A stretch of 64,000 nt of DNA from Adiantum capillus-veneris. Taxonomy: Eukaryota; Streptophyta; Polypodiopsida; Polypodiales; Pteridaceae. The stretch covers positions 149,449,057-149,513,056 of the forward strand of contig CM043952.1 of the NCBI GenBank assembly GCA_014529385.2, given 5' to 3'. A program made the position numbers and the translations under genes. Of this stretch, positions 52,568 through 62,639 are shown in pieces. How positions within the stretch are numbered: position 1 is the first letter of the stretch; each line of letters opens with the position of its first letter. The notes below the pieces were generated by a model. It made no database searches. It was given only the letters and a program-made list of their open reading frames with translations, and was not told the DNA's origin.

Positions 52568-53790
52568 ATGTCCGCTATTAGCTTGGACCTTGGTTTACAA
52601 AGTTACAAAATTGTCTTGCGTAGTGCCATCAAGATTCAAAACTTTGCCCGCTTTTGTTTATTCAATTTGCTCTAGTTTTGGTTTCTAACTGCAGGTCCCG
52701 GTAGGCAAATCTCCTAGTAGCCCACAATATGCTCACTTAAGGCCCCACAGAACCGCCACTATATGCAACAAAATGGTAGCACTATGAATTGCTACCCCAA
52801 CGAGCCTGTGTTCCATCTTCTTAGTGATTTGCTACTCAACAATCAAGTTGCAAATTTTCCTAACCAGCACTATCCACATCAAATGCACACCCCGCCATCT
52901 CTTTGTGCTGGCCCCTCACACGACGAAGTTCAAGTATACCTCGTGAAGAAATGTTTGTGGTATGTTATCACCACAACCTTAGAGCAACAAGCCAAAGCTG
53001 ATGGAGTGCACACTAGGGCATCTACACTCATAGCAAGTGCATAGAATTTAGCCAAGATGAACAAGCCTTAGGAATTATCATCACTTCCTTGCAAGAACAA
53101 CTATGTGCATTTCATAGACGAATGTAAGCATGCACACAAAGCTTGGCGAGTTCTAGAGAGCAATTTTGGAGCTAGGGCTAAAAGAAGTAAAGTGAGTCTC
53201 AAAAGACAACTTTATAAGCTCACTATGGTTGAAGGGGAGGACATTACTAGCCTAGTTAATAGGCTTAAGAGCATTGCCACACAACTCACTTACATCCAGT
53301 GCGAGGTACTAGAAGACGACAAAGTGGCCGTGCTTTTGAGTGCACTTCCACCATCTTATGACCACTTGGTGGCCACCGTTGAAGAGAAAGAAACAGCTCC
53401 AGCCTTACAAGACGTCATCAAATCTCTTCAAGCATAAGAGAAGAAGCAAAAGGGCTCATAGACATCATCAGGAGGAGATTTTGTCGTATCATCACCAAGG
53501 GGAGGATATTCAACATCATCATCAAATTTAAAGAAGTGTTATGATTGTGGGAGAATGGGACATGTAGCAAAGGATTGCTACACCAACAAGTCTTGTAACA
53601 AATGTGGTATGAAGGGGCATCCTCCTTCTTGATGCTAGTCAAGTGGAGAAAGCAGCAATGGCAACAGCAATAACAGAAACTACAAAGGCAAGAAACATGT
53701 AAGAGAATCAACTCATGTGGTGGAGGACAAAGAAGAAGACGAAGACCAAGGCGATAACAACCTTGTCTACTGCGACGACATACTATGAAG
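52568..53790 (+). pseudogene. Element H gag (UBN2/copia type) with two zinc knuckles
   Basis: A possible start is ATG 52568 (MSAISLDLGLQSYKIVLRSA). The main blocks are KKCLWYVITTTLEQQ, HAHKAWRVLESNFGARAKRS, LKRQLYKLTMVEGEDITSLV, LEDDKVAVLLSALPPSYDHL and VEEKETAPALQDVIKSLQA (53105-53437). The stop at 53437 is followed in frame by a Ser-rich stretch, CYDCGRMGHVAKDC (about 53537-53578) and CNKCGMKGHPPS. Stops at 52661, 53042 and elsewhere disable it. It closes with an acidic segment near 53790. Confidence 0.85.
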
Positions 53791-53952
53791 ATTGTAGCCT
53801 CTCACTTTTAAGGGGAGGATTCTTTGTCATCCTTTGTGGATCTGTCATCCTTTGTGGATATGTATTGACATCCTGTGTGGATACCATGTGTCATCCTTAG
53901 TGGATAAAGAATCTTCAATGTATTATCCTAGTCCAAACCTCAAGGGGAGGAT

Positions 53953-54279
53953 TGTAAGGTATGAGCTTTGTCCTAGAGTCACTAGAGTATGAGTGAATGA
54001 GAGAAGAGGTGGAATTATCCCACATGTAGTGGTGCAAGGCTGTAGAGGTACTTAAAGCTCCTTTCATGAACAAACTATTCCAAGTTTGCATTACATGTCT
54101 CTTGTCTACAATGAGCTTGTGATGTGTTAGTACCAAGTTTCTCAAGATCGTGTTTATGAGTCCAAGTTAGTCTATCTTGGAACCTAATTCGCTTGTAACA
54201 ATCTAGCCTACACACACTCACTTGTGTGCACTATGTTTGTGTATCATCCACCCTAGCTAGCACGAATCCGTTCCCATTA
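53953..54279 (+). repeat. 3' LTR of element H
   Basis: 327 bases; ends CCCATTA, where the 5' copy has CCCATCA. Confidence 0.92.
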
Positions 54280-54284
54280 CATAA

Positions 54285-55640
54285 AATTTTGATTTATATG
54301 CAAGGTGGTAATTACATAAGTATCATACATCAATCACTACATACATCAAGACTTATCACTCTTTTAAAAATTTGTGGTCCGAAGTCAAGGCCATATGTCT
54401 TATTTCTTGCTTAGTACACATTAAGACTTTTTTCAAACCACTAGAATCTTCATTATCATCATCATAGTATATGACATAGACTCAAATTTGGTAGCTTTAA
54501 CTCACACAACTCACCGCTCACCTTTTCACATAACCTACCACTCCATTGGTTCTCAAATGAATATCCACTAGGTGACCCTTGTGGGTTAGTCAAAACCTAT
54601 TATTGTGAACTTGCATTTTTTGCAGTCTCATCCTCCTTTTCATAAGTCCCTATTTCAGCTTTTACATCAACATACCAAATTTGCATCTCATAAAATCAAT
54701 ATTCTTGCTCACCATCACTTGACATTATGATGGATTTAAGGGATGGCTTCTATAACACTTCCTATGAACAGAATTGAAAAACTTACAAAAGAGATATGGT
54801 AATACCTTTCTCTCATCCAAAAACATTAGCAGCAACCAACTACTCTCACCTCTGCACCCATAGGTGCCAATAGTATTCTAGACGAGCACAATCCTCGAGA
54901 AGAGTTTCATGAACCAAATGACTAGAATTATCTCAAAATGTTAAAAAAAAAATCCATGATTAAAAAGGCACCATAACTCACAACAACTACTCACACTAAA
55001 ACATTGGGGGCTATATACATCCAAAGGGGATCCCAAAGTGATCTCAAAGGGCTATTATTTACTTCATATCACCAATTGATAAATTCTTCTCAAAACATGG
55101 GACACCAAGTAGGGGTTTCTGCAGAAACTTGACCCTTGTTGACAAGCAATGTGTGAAGCGAGGATCATATACATAGGTAGAAACACTTACCCATAAGTTC
55201 ATACAGGAGAGAAACACTCTCGATACAACTCTACCATTTCATTATAATTTTTAAAGAAAAAAGCCTCTTTCATTACGTGCATAATTCCTCACAAATACTC
55301 TCTAGCTTGTTTGACATTGGAGCTTAAGTAACTCATCAAACAAGCCATCAAATAAACACATCATCATCAAATACCATAACAACATGCATAATTTTGGGTT
55401 GCATATCAATAGTCAAAGCATCAAAACAAATACTTTCAAGCTCAACGTGGGACTCCGTCGAACATCTTTAGATAACTATCCATGGTATGAGTGATTAACA
55501 AAGGTTTCTTATCAAGAGTGTGCACAAAGAGTCACAGTCTTCATCCATCACACCATCAATATCATGAAAACCTGTAAACATTATGAGGCTTTGTAAAAAA
55601 AAGGAGAAAAAAACAACTTGTAAACTTGTAAACATCATGA
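54285..55640. other. No recognised feature
   Basis: AT-rich sequence without credible coding frames or repeat relations. Confidence 0.55.
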
Positions 55641-55741
55641 AGCTTTGAAAAAACAAGGAGAAAAAAAACAACTTCATTGCCATGGGTCCCTCTTTGCCGA
55701 TTGCTGAAACTTGAGAAAGCAAGACAAGTAAGCTGGGATTC

Positions 55742-56008
55742 CAAGCGCAGCCACTTGCAGATACCTTTTTGTTGGAGGGATATTATGAGCCCAAGGGATC
55801 TTTCATATGATCTATCAATGCACCAGGCCATCCTAGCGTGGATGTTGACGACGCAATCATTCAAACATGGGAGCCTTGTGGCGAATGGTCAATGAAGAGT
55901 TTGAGGCTGAAATCAAAGGCACATGTTGGGGTGACCTTTGTGGAAAAATGTTATATACATGGGATGGGAACCATAGGTTGGTCGCTTGGATGGAAGTCCT
56001 TAAACAGA
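55742..56008 (+). pseudogene. ParB/sulfiredoxin-like core with DGNHR motif
   Basis: Two frames joined by a one-base shift near 55884: PLADTFLLEGYYEPKGSFI, stop, SINAPGHPSVDVDDAIIQTW, EPCGEWS, then VNEEFEAEIKGTCWGDLCGK and MLYTWDGNHRLVAWMEVLKQ. The DGNHR box followed by a helix matches the dG-x-HR-x-x-A signature of the ParB/Srx superfamily. The exon ends at a GTAAGT donor (56009). Confidence 0.6.
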
Positions 56009-56087
56009 GTAAGTTTGGTTCTCTATGTGGTTAACTTGATTGCGTGTTTTGGGATTAATTAGGGAGTAAGGTTCCTTGTGATTGCAG

Positions 56088-56199
56088 GCATAGCCTATGA
56101 GAAAGATATCGATTTGCATCCAAGGGTTCTTGTCGAGCTTGTGGCAGTAGACTCTACAAATGAGGCTGACATGTTGAGCATAGTGATGCGTATAAACAA
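56088..56199 (+). pseudogene. ParB-like domain, second exon
   Basis: Acceptor ttgtgattgcag; encodes SIAYEKDIDLHPRVLVELVA (first residue split over the intron) and VDSTNEADMLSIVMRIN, the strand-helix that follows DGxHR in ParB proteins. Donor GTAAGT at 56200. Confidence 0.65.
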
Positions 56200-56284
56200 G
56201 TAAGTACCTTGAGGTAGGTTTGCATCAAGTGTCAACTTTATAATCAAATAATATTGTCATCCTATGCTTGTCAATCTAATATAG

Positions 56285-56395
56285 ATTGAATGAGACGGCA
56301 TTCGTGGCAACAACTTACATTGATATGTTATGGATGGTGCGAGCAATGGGGCTTGCCTCGAAGGAGGCAATCATGGAGAAATTGCCAATGTGTTG
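56285..56395 (+). pseudogene. ParB-like domain, third exon
   Basis: Acceptor aatctaatatag; continues LNETAFVATTYIDMLWMVRA MGLASKEAIMEKLP in frame, presumably the helical part after the ParB core. The donor is unclear. Confidence 0.55.
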
Positions 56396-56540
56396 TCTAC
56401 AGTTGTATGTAGGCAAACATTGACAAGAAAGTAGGGAGAAAAGCATAGTATAATGTGCCTGTGGCTCTAATGTTGCAACTACTACATATCGTGAGTGCCA
56501 CTATGGGATTTTTGCACAAGTTTACGTTAGATATTGCATC

Positions 56541-57306
56541 TTGCAACGTTTATTTATCAGTAATGCAATATGCAGGAAAAGTACACTTGCATTGAAAAAG
56601 GTCATTGCCGAGAAGGATAGAATGCTTCCTTCCAAGTTTCAAAGCAATTACAAAAAGGCATTCTTTGAAATAGATGCACCGTCCAAAAAAATAACAAAAC
56701 ATGTGTTGGCCATTGTTGATCCAGTGTTAGGAGATGATTGGTGGAGGTATGTTTTTTTGATTGATCATGCACTAAAGTATGAAATTGATCCTTATTGGTC
56801 TCAATGCAGGACATTGCAAACAATCAAGTGGACCAGCCGTCCAAAGTGGCTGACGAAAGAAAGATTGTACGGGCTGGCATGTGCAGATCTTCTATCTGTG
56901 AAGAAAACATTCATTCTACGTGCAATGGCTTCAACAGACCAGGCAGACATTAAGAGTTTGGACATACCACAGACAGGTGAACACATTTGAACATCACCTT
57001 AACAATCTACCTATTTGGCTTCGCATGGGGTTAAATTGTAATGATAGATGTTTTCAACCCAGGAGATTCAAGTGTGTTTAGGGAGTGGTTGCAGATTGAG
57101 GTTTTTTGGGCATCAATTGCAAGAGAAGCAAGGAACATACAAAGTAGCATTCGGAGTATACATTTGAGCTCTATGCATGGTCTAGACCTTGATTCGTTCA
57201 TCGATGATGTCAAGCTTACTCATAGAGGAAAGAGCTTCGCTTATGAGCTGGCTCTAATGAAGAAGGGAACTCAATCAAAGGTGGCCAAAGCATTGGCGGA
57301 TGCATG
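56541..57306 (+). pseudogene. Middle segment of the fusion gene, unknown family
   Basis: Encodes KVIAEKDRMLPSKFQSNYKK, HVLAIVDPVLGDDWWR, WTSRPKWLTKERLYGLACAD, MASTDQADIKSLDIPQTG; then, after an 86-base intron (56977-57062), DSSVFREWLQIEVFWASIAR and KLTHRGKSFAYELALMKKGT to a stop at 57304. The phases across the intron match exactly. No family was recognised. Confidence 0.55.
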
Positions 57307-57399
57307 AAAAAGATGCCTTTGCAGATTAGATCAATTTATTATGCTGCTTTGAAAAGAACTTACTGTTAAGTACTTGTGATTTTGTAAAATGTATCAGAT

Positions 57400-57729
57400 G
57401 GTTGCGAAAGAATAAATTCAACATCAGAAGTGTTGTCAGCTTGCAAAAAATGCTGGAAATCAGTAAACCAGAGCACATGTTCAACCCTTTTGCAAGTAGC
57501 TCGCAACTTCAAGGAAAGAGTCTATCAAGACCTGCCTTGGTTCTTAGAGTATGATGAAGGATGTTTCCCAATAAGCGAGGAAAAAGCACATAACAACGCA
57601 ATGCGCGAAAGAGAAGAAAGAGCACGTGCAGGTGTAGAAGTGTCCACAGTAGAGCAGAGTCTAGTGTTCAATTGCCTCACGGGGAGGGGTTTGATACGAC
57701 TTCACAAGTACTATCATTCTGTCATTTGA
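57400..57729 (+). pseudogene. Further exon-like segment
   Basis: After a likely acceptor (aaatgtatcag, 57397-57407) two overlapping frames look coding: VVSLQKMLEISKPEHMFNPF, then, shifted, DLPWFLEYDEGCFPISEEKA and MREREERARAGVEVS. A frameshift near 57500 is likely. Confidence 0.4.
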
Positions 57730-58114
57730 AAACACTCTATTTATAAGCGCCATCACCCTGGTGGTAGTGCACTAAACAATTTAGCTTTATTATGCAAATG
57801 GAACAGTCTGTTCGCTCTTTTGGCTCTCAACGAGAGGCTAGAATGAAAGAAAAACGAGCGTTCTATTGATGTTCGTAAGAATCATAGTCTCGATTGTTCA
57901 ACTTGTTAATATGGACTTGTTGTTCAGGAAAAAGAAGTGAGATGTCTGCAAAGGAGGTGGTAGATTTTGCCACGAGTCTAGAAACAGAAATATTGCATGT
58001 CTAGGACTTGCCACTAGTTACAATACCTTCTACCGGTAGTTTATGATCTAAGTTACATGGTTGTTCTAGTATGATTCAAGAGCGTGTTGCTAAGTTCATG
58101 TTTTTGTTTTGCAG

Positions 58115-58682
58115 CCGGTGGTGGCGATCGTGTTCAGATTTTGCATCTCGGATGGGACAAGACAAAGGATGACATGAAAAATGCACTGTTAAGCAATGTC
58201 AGGCCTCACGTGGTGGAGAAGTGTCTGATGCCATTGCGAGATGGGTCATGCACTGATTCATCGATGGATGCATCTATTATTTTCCTGCCATCAAATGTGC
58301 CTGTGTATGGGATTTCTGAAACAGAAGTCCTAGAATGGAACAAGATGGAAGTATGCCATTTTGGACAGCTCGCATGTCTTGCATTGGCAGCAGCCGATGA
58401 CAGAGGTGTTTTTGTGGTTGTTTGTACGTCAGATAATTATGGAATGGTGCATGAAATGGCATCAACTGTTGGATGGAGAGAAGATCACTTGAATGTGGTT
58501 GTGTTAAAACACCTCTTTGCAAGACAAAGAATAGAACCGTGCGCACATTCTTGGTGTCAGCTATATGAGAAAAGAGCAGACTTGGACTACAGAGGCCATT
58601 GACATTCCATCAAACGATGCTTGGTACGATTCTCTGTAGGAAGATGATTGGACACGAGATGAGGATGGGACACCAATGCGAG
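58115..58682 (+). pseudogene. Methyltransferase-like segment, motif IV region
   Basis: Acceptor tttgttttgcag. Encodes GGGDRVQILHLGWDKTKDDM, then SMDASIIFLPSNVPVYGISE, which sits where DPPY-type motif IV would be (DASII-LDPPYN in active enzymes), then HFGQLACLALAAADDRGVFV VVCTSDNYG, the strand after the helix (GGxLVVxT). A frameshift near 58540 moves to ILGVSYMRKEQTWTTEAIDI and PSNDAWYDSL. The catalytic motif is absent. Confidence 0.5.
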
Positions 58683-58765
58683 GTAACATCTGTCTCTTTC
58701 TGGCTCTAAGTATAGTTTTTCTATTTCATGTTACTAAATCCTTTGACAAAAAAATTGTTGTGTAG

Positions 58766-59095
58766 GGGTATGGAATGTGGCATTGGTTCTTTTGGTTGTT
58801 GGTTGCACAATACACCAATGAGAACGACATTGTTGTTCAATACGGGGGTGATTGCAGTGCATTAGCCTTAATGGGTAGCCAAATGGGCCGCATGATGACA
58901 GTGTTTGAGAGCAATGAGGATGTCTCCAACAGAATGAACAATGTAATGGAGATGCAAGCACATCGCCTGAGAGAGATTCAAGAGCGAGATAAGAGAGTAG
59001 CAAATGAAGTCGAGCGTTCCCTGAAGGCTGCATCTCTTGTGGAGCCGCATCCAAACATTGTGGAACTGGATCCACCACCGAATCCCATATTGTAG
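58766..59095 (+). pseudogene. Methyltransferase-like segment, motif I region and tail
   Basis: Acceptor ttgttgtgtag. Encodes HWFFWLLVAQYTNENDIVVQ, YGGDCSALALMGSQMGRMMT and VFESNEDVSNRMNN. The order and spacing equal the C-terminal SAM-binding part of beta-class methylases (LVLDPFxGSGTTxxAAxxxGRxxxGxE), with VQYGGDCSA in place of DPFxGSGTT. A coiled-coil-like RLREIQERDKRVANEVERSL and a proline-rich end follow, with stop TAG at 59093. Confidence 0.55.
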
Positions 59096-59755
59096 CCTAG
59101 CAATAAGATACATCACATTTTGCAAAAAATGTTGTTTGTGGTCAGCCATTGTATTTGCATGCTTTGAACAGTCTAAGAATTATTAAATGTGTTCTATTTT
59201 CTCGAAAATACTTGTAAAGAATGATTTTTCCTTGTACAAACTTGTTTGTTTTTTTCCTTGGGTATCTGCTGCTGATTTTGATTGTTTTGTGACCATAAAT
59301 AAATAACTATGGTCGTTCTAAGTAGGTGCTATGTAGAATAGAAAGAGAGATTTTTTGTCTTTTTGTCGCTACACATTGAGACGTTTTGTAGACAATGTTG
59401 TTAGTGGTTAGCCACTCTTTGCACACCTGTGAAAAGTCTAAAAATAAATAAATGTGCATTGTTTGCTTGTTGTCATAGAACAAACCATATATAGTGAAAG
59501 GGGGTGTAGAAACTTGTTTGTTTTTTGTTTTTTGGGTGCGAGATGCTGATTTTGGCTTTTTTGTGAACACAAATAATCACTATGGTTGTCCTAAGTAGGT
59601 GCCACGTAGTGCATAGAGAGAGCTTTTTTGTCTTTTTGCCTCGCACCCTAAGACAAACATAGAGAAAGATTTTTAAAAAATATAATCATTTGCTGAGTTT
59701 TTAAGAAAAAAGCTTCCTCAAAAGCTCCCCCATAAAGCTTCATTCAATCCCCTAC
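59096..59755. other. Downstream of fusion gene; imperfect direct repeat
   Basis: Two stretches, about 59140-59345 and 59400-59610, resemble each other (GTGGTTAGCCA…, CTTGTTTGTTTTTT, GATTTTG, CTATGGT, CTAAGTAGGTGC). They look like a diverged tandem duplication with a period of about 260 bases. Confidence 0.55.
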
Positions 59756-59766
59756 TCCTTTTGAGG

Positions 59767-59986
59767 ATGGTCTTGATACCTTCATGTGCAAGATGCTACG
59801 TTGATGGGGAATATGTATGTACATATGGCATGTTTGATGAGAATCATGAAGAATGCATAATGGTTGAAGGTTTTTCTTGGGTTTGTCTAGCTCAAATTCC
59901 CAAGATGCTTGGACAACATATCCTGTCATACAGTGATATCCTCGTTAATGGGAAATTCCCCACCGGCACTAGCCCCTACTGTCATG
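59767..59986 (+). pseudogene. Possible exon, unrecognised
   Basis: MVLIPSCARCYVDGEYVCTY, then GMFDENHEECIMVEGFSWVC and a possible GTAAGC donor at 59984. It is uninterrupted, but the family was not recognised. Confidence 0.3.
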
Positions 59987-60389
59987 TAAGCCTCCATCTC
60001 CTTGTCATTGATATCTCATCCGAAGTGACATCTTTCACAAACCCAGAAGATGTCCCTTCCTGCACTTTTGTCTTACCGCCTTCTTAGCTTTTTCCACCAT
60101 TGAGACAGGTGAAGATGGGACAACACTAACCGATTGGCTACTAGTGTAGTGACTGACAGTAGCTAATGGTAAAATTTATATTGGTTCTGTCTTTGCAGTC
60201 TTGATGACCCGCTATTAATAAAATACAAAGCTAAGATCATATAGCAAGTTAACTCATTCCAGATATATACAAAACACTCTCCACTTAGAGTATATCGATG
60301 ACAAGCCCTTAGACAAATGAAATTGAAAATTACCAATTCACTTCTAGGTCATGCAATAAAATTGTTCTCTGCCCTTTTCAAAGTAGTCA

Positions 60390-60593
60390 TCTACTCATTC
60401 CCAGAAGGGACATGAGGCAAAGGAGAGTCCTTCCCTTCATACACAACACGCACAACAATGAAAAAGCATCCAACTGGCATTCGTGAAGCTTGGTCAAATT
60501 TGAAGCCTTGTCTATTTTTCCAATCCCAATAGCTTCTCCATTGTAAATAAATTCGACAGTAGCACCGGCATCACTTTTCTTGGCCATCAGCAT
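60390..60593 (-). pseudogene. Possible coding fossil, unrecognised
   Basis: Minus strand MLMAKKSDAGATVEFIYNGE, AIGIGKIDKASNLTKLHE, then after a frameshift VGCFFIVVRVVYEGKDSPLP and a stop. It looks protein-like, but no family was recognised. Confidence 0.3.
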
Positions 60594-60788
60594 ATACTAG
60601 ACAGTAATGCAAAGATAGACAACTCTGCAATTTCAACCAAAAGAAAAGACCTTGATTATCTCTAGTATATGTTGGGCTCTCTCACTCTCTTCCTTCCTCA
60701 AGCCCAGCCTTAATGTAGAGCTTTAGGAAGGAAGAGAGCTTTAGGACGGAAGAGGGCCTTGGATCATTGTACTCCAAGTTATAAGGTC

Positions 60789-60898
60789 TTATGTCGGTAA
60801 TCTGTGGAAGAAAATATTTACATCTTCCAGGCTACCACAATTAGCATACATGTCAATAAGCGTATTTTCAATGCTTGTTTTCAAGCCATAGCCATTCT
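60789..60898 (-). pseudogene. Pentatricopeptide repeat (PPR) fossil
   Basis: Minus strand NGYGLKTSIENTLIDMYANC followed by GSLEDVNIFFHRLPT and stop. The NTLIDMYAxCGSLEDAxxxF pattern is diagnostic of plant PLS-class PPR proteins that act in organelle RNA processing. Only about one repeat remains. Confidence 0.75.
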
Positions 60899-60971
60899 AT
60901 ACAATTAGGGCCTTCCTGACATGGCTATTGTTAAACTAAATTGCTATAAGTGATTCCTTGATTCACGATTC

Positions 60972-60973
<2 letters not shown>

Positions 60974-61050
<77 letters not shown>
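60974..61050 (+). repeat. (GA)n microsatellite
   Basis: About 38 uninterrupted GA units. Confidence 0.97.
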
Positions 61051-61054
<4 letters not shown>

Positions 61055-61229
61055 AGAGAACCTGGTGAGACAGGGAGGGAGGGAAACTTTCAAAAGCTAG
61101 CAATAGATCATTACCTTAGTATGCAACAGTCTTGTTTTACCTTCTCTTTTAACTCTTAAAAACCTTATGGTCATCCCCTATTTATAGGAAATTCTAATGG
61201 CCAAAGATCAAACCCACACATACTCCCTT

Positions 61230-61373
61230 CACTCTCTCTCTCTCTCCCGCTTTCCCTCTATCTCACTCATGCAAGACATGTATGGTGAGCGCTAGACTCC
61301 CTTCACTCCCTCTCTCTCTCATGCTTTCCCTCTATCTTCTTCATGCAAGACATGTATTGTGAGCGCTAGACTC

Positions 61374-61428
<55 letters not shown>

Positions 61429-61525
61429 GCTTTCCCTCTATCTTCTTCATGAAAGACATGTATGTTTAGCGCTAGCGCTCACCATACATGTCTTGAATGA
61501 GGGAGATAGAGGGAAAGCGGGAGAT
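61230..61525. repeat. CT-rich tandem units ending in an inverted repeat
   Basis: Units with CGCTTTCCCTCTATC…GACATGTAT…GAGCGCTAGA recur three times (61250-61307, 61322-61373, 61427-61473), the last two separated by a CT run (61379-61426). The third copy pairs with its reverse complement (61474-61521) around the palindrome AGCGCTAGCGCT (61468-61479). Confidence 0.88.
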
Positions 61526-62316
61526 AGAGTGAAAGCGGTTGTGTTGAAGCTGCACAGTACCATCTACAACCAAAGGTTTTGCAACTGGGGCATAAAATAA
61601 ATGCATAAAAACAATACCCAAGCAATCTTGACGGCCTAAAAAAAAGATAAAGGTCAGCCGAAAGAACACCAGGTTTACTTCAAAGCAGTAAACTCTCTTT
61701 CTATGCAGAAAAATATGAAAGCTCAAAAAAGCTTTCAAACAGGGAGTTATCTAAATTTCTAGGGTTGCAGCTTTCTTTATTATAAAAGATATGGTCTTTA
61801 GAGTGTCCTCACACATAGTATTAAATTTGACAGTGTGCCCTCATTTCTACTATTGAATAGTTGTTATTGCTCTCAAGTCAGAATGCAAGCTTGCAAAAAG
61901 CCACTTTTTCGAAAAAATTTATTCAGTACTTTTGTTAGTGACAAATTAAAGGACGTCTATTGTCAATAAAACATCATCGTCAAAATACGAGAGTGAATTG
62001 AAAAGCCTATTACATGCAGATTAAGAGCATTCAACTAAAGAGGAAAGTTAAATGCACACCTTACAAGCAAGCAATATCAAGAAACAACCTATGGAGGGAA
62101 TGATTGCAATCACATAACTATACTACATCATACATAGCTATGTCACTAGAATGCAAAAGCAGTCAGGCAAACCCGTGTCCTTGTTCAAACAGCGATATAA
62201 TTAAACTAACTACCAGACATGCGACCATTAGTACTGGAAAGAAATAGTGAAATGATCATAAGACATCAAAAGTTTGTCACGAACCTTATAATATGCTCCA
62301 AAATCTTGATTGTCTG

Positions 62317-62535
62317 AGCGCTAGCACCTCAACCCCAAGGCGCTCTCCCTCTCTGTTCTTAGCATAAAAGCTCACGAAGGCTCAACCTCAAGGCGCTCTC
62401 CCTCTCTGTTCTCAGCATAAAAGCTCACGAAGGCCTGCACCAGCCCGCCTGAGCGCTAGCGCCTCAAGGCAAAATAAAACCCATCGCTGGCGCATTAAAA
62501 TCAAACACACACATTCAGTGACCTAAGTGCTAGCG
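62317..62535. repeat. 53-bp tandem duplication with GAGCGCTAGC motifs
   Basis: 62327-62380 and 62381-62433 share CAAGGCGCTCTCCCTCTCTG and AGCATAAAAGCTCACGAAGG. The flanking motif GAGCGCTAGCxCCTCAA occurs near 62317, 62452 and, as AAGTGCTAGCGCCTCAA, near 62525. Confidence 0.88.
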
Positions 62536-62639
62536 CCTCAACAGATACAGACATGATCTCTAATATTATATTGTGAGGCCGCCACTTGCTTGAAGTTCCT
62601 ACCTACATTTTGTTGCAAATGTGAGGCCACCACTTGGTT

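Larger units (their letters stand above)
51579..54279 (+). mobile_element. Element H: small copia-type LTR element with gag only
   Basis: LTRs 51579-51904 and 53953-54279 differ by few substitutions. A perfect 5-bp target duplication cataa lies at 51574-51578 and 54280-54284. Primer site TGGTATCAGAGCC is at 51907-51919 and the polypurine tract AAGGGGAGGAT at 53942-53952. The 2.05-kb interior encodes only a gag-like protein; no protease, integrase, RT or RNase H trace is present. This fits the TR-GAG type of non-autonomous retrotransposon. Confidence 0.9.
55742..59095 (+). pseudogene. Multi-exon ParB-like / DNA methyltransferase-like fusion gene, degenerate
   Basis: A series of plus-strand exons with plant-type GT-AG introns encodes an N-terminal ParB/sulfiredoxin-like domain, a middle helical part of unknown family and a C-terminal beta-class-type N6/N4 DNA methyltransferase fold. 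Exon joins that keep frame: 56008|56088, 56199|56285 and 56976|57063; a short intron 56747-56810 is also likely. Frameshifts (near 55884 and 58540), in-frame stops (about 55812, 58639) and an unclear join at 58682|58766 mean that this copy is broken. Function is inferred only from fold-level motifs: a nuclease or NTP-binding domain joined to a (possibly inactive) DNA methylase. It could also be part of an uncharacterised transposon. Confidence 0.6.

Noticed and set aside
52763-53437. Host gene with retroviral-type zinc fingers
   Set aside because: It lies between LTRs with target duplication, primer site and polypurine tract and has in-frame stops; it is gag of element H.
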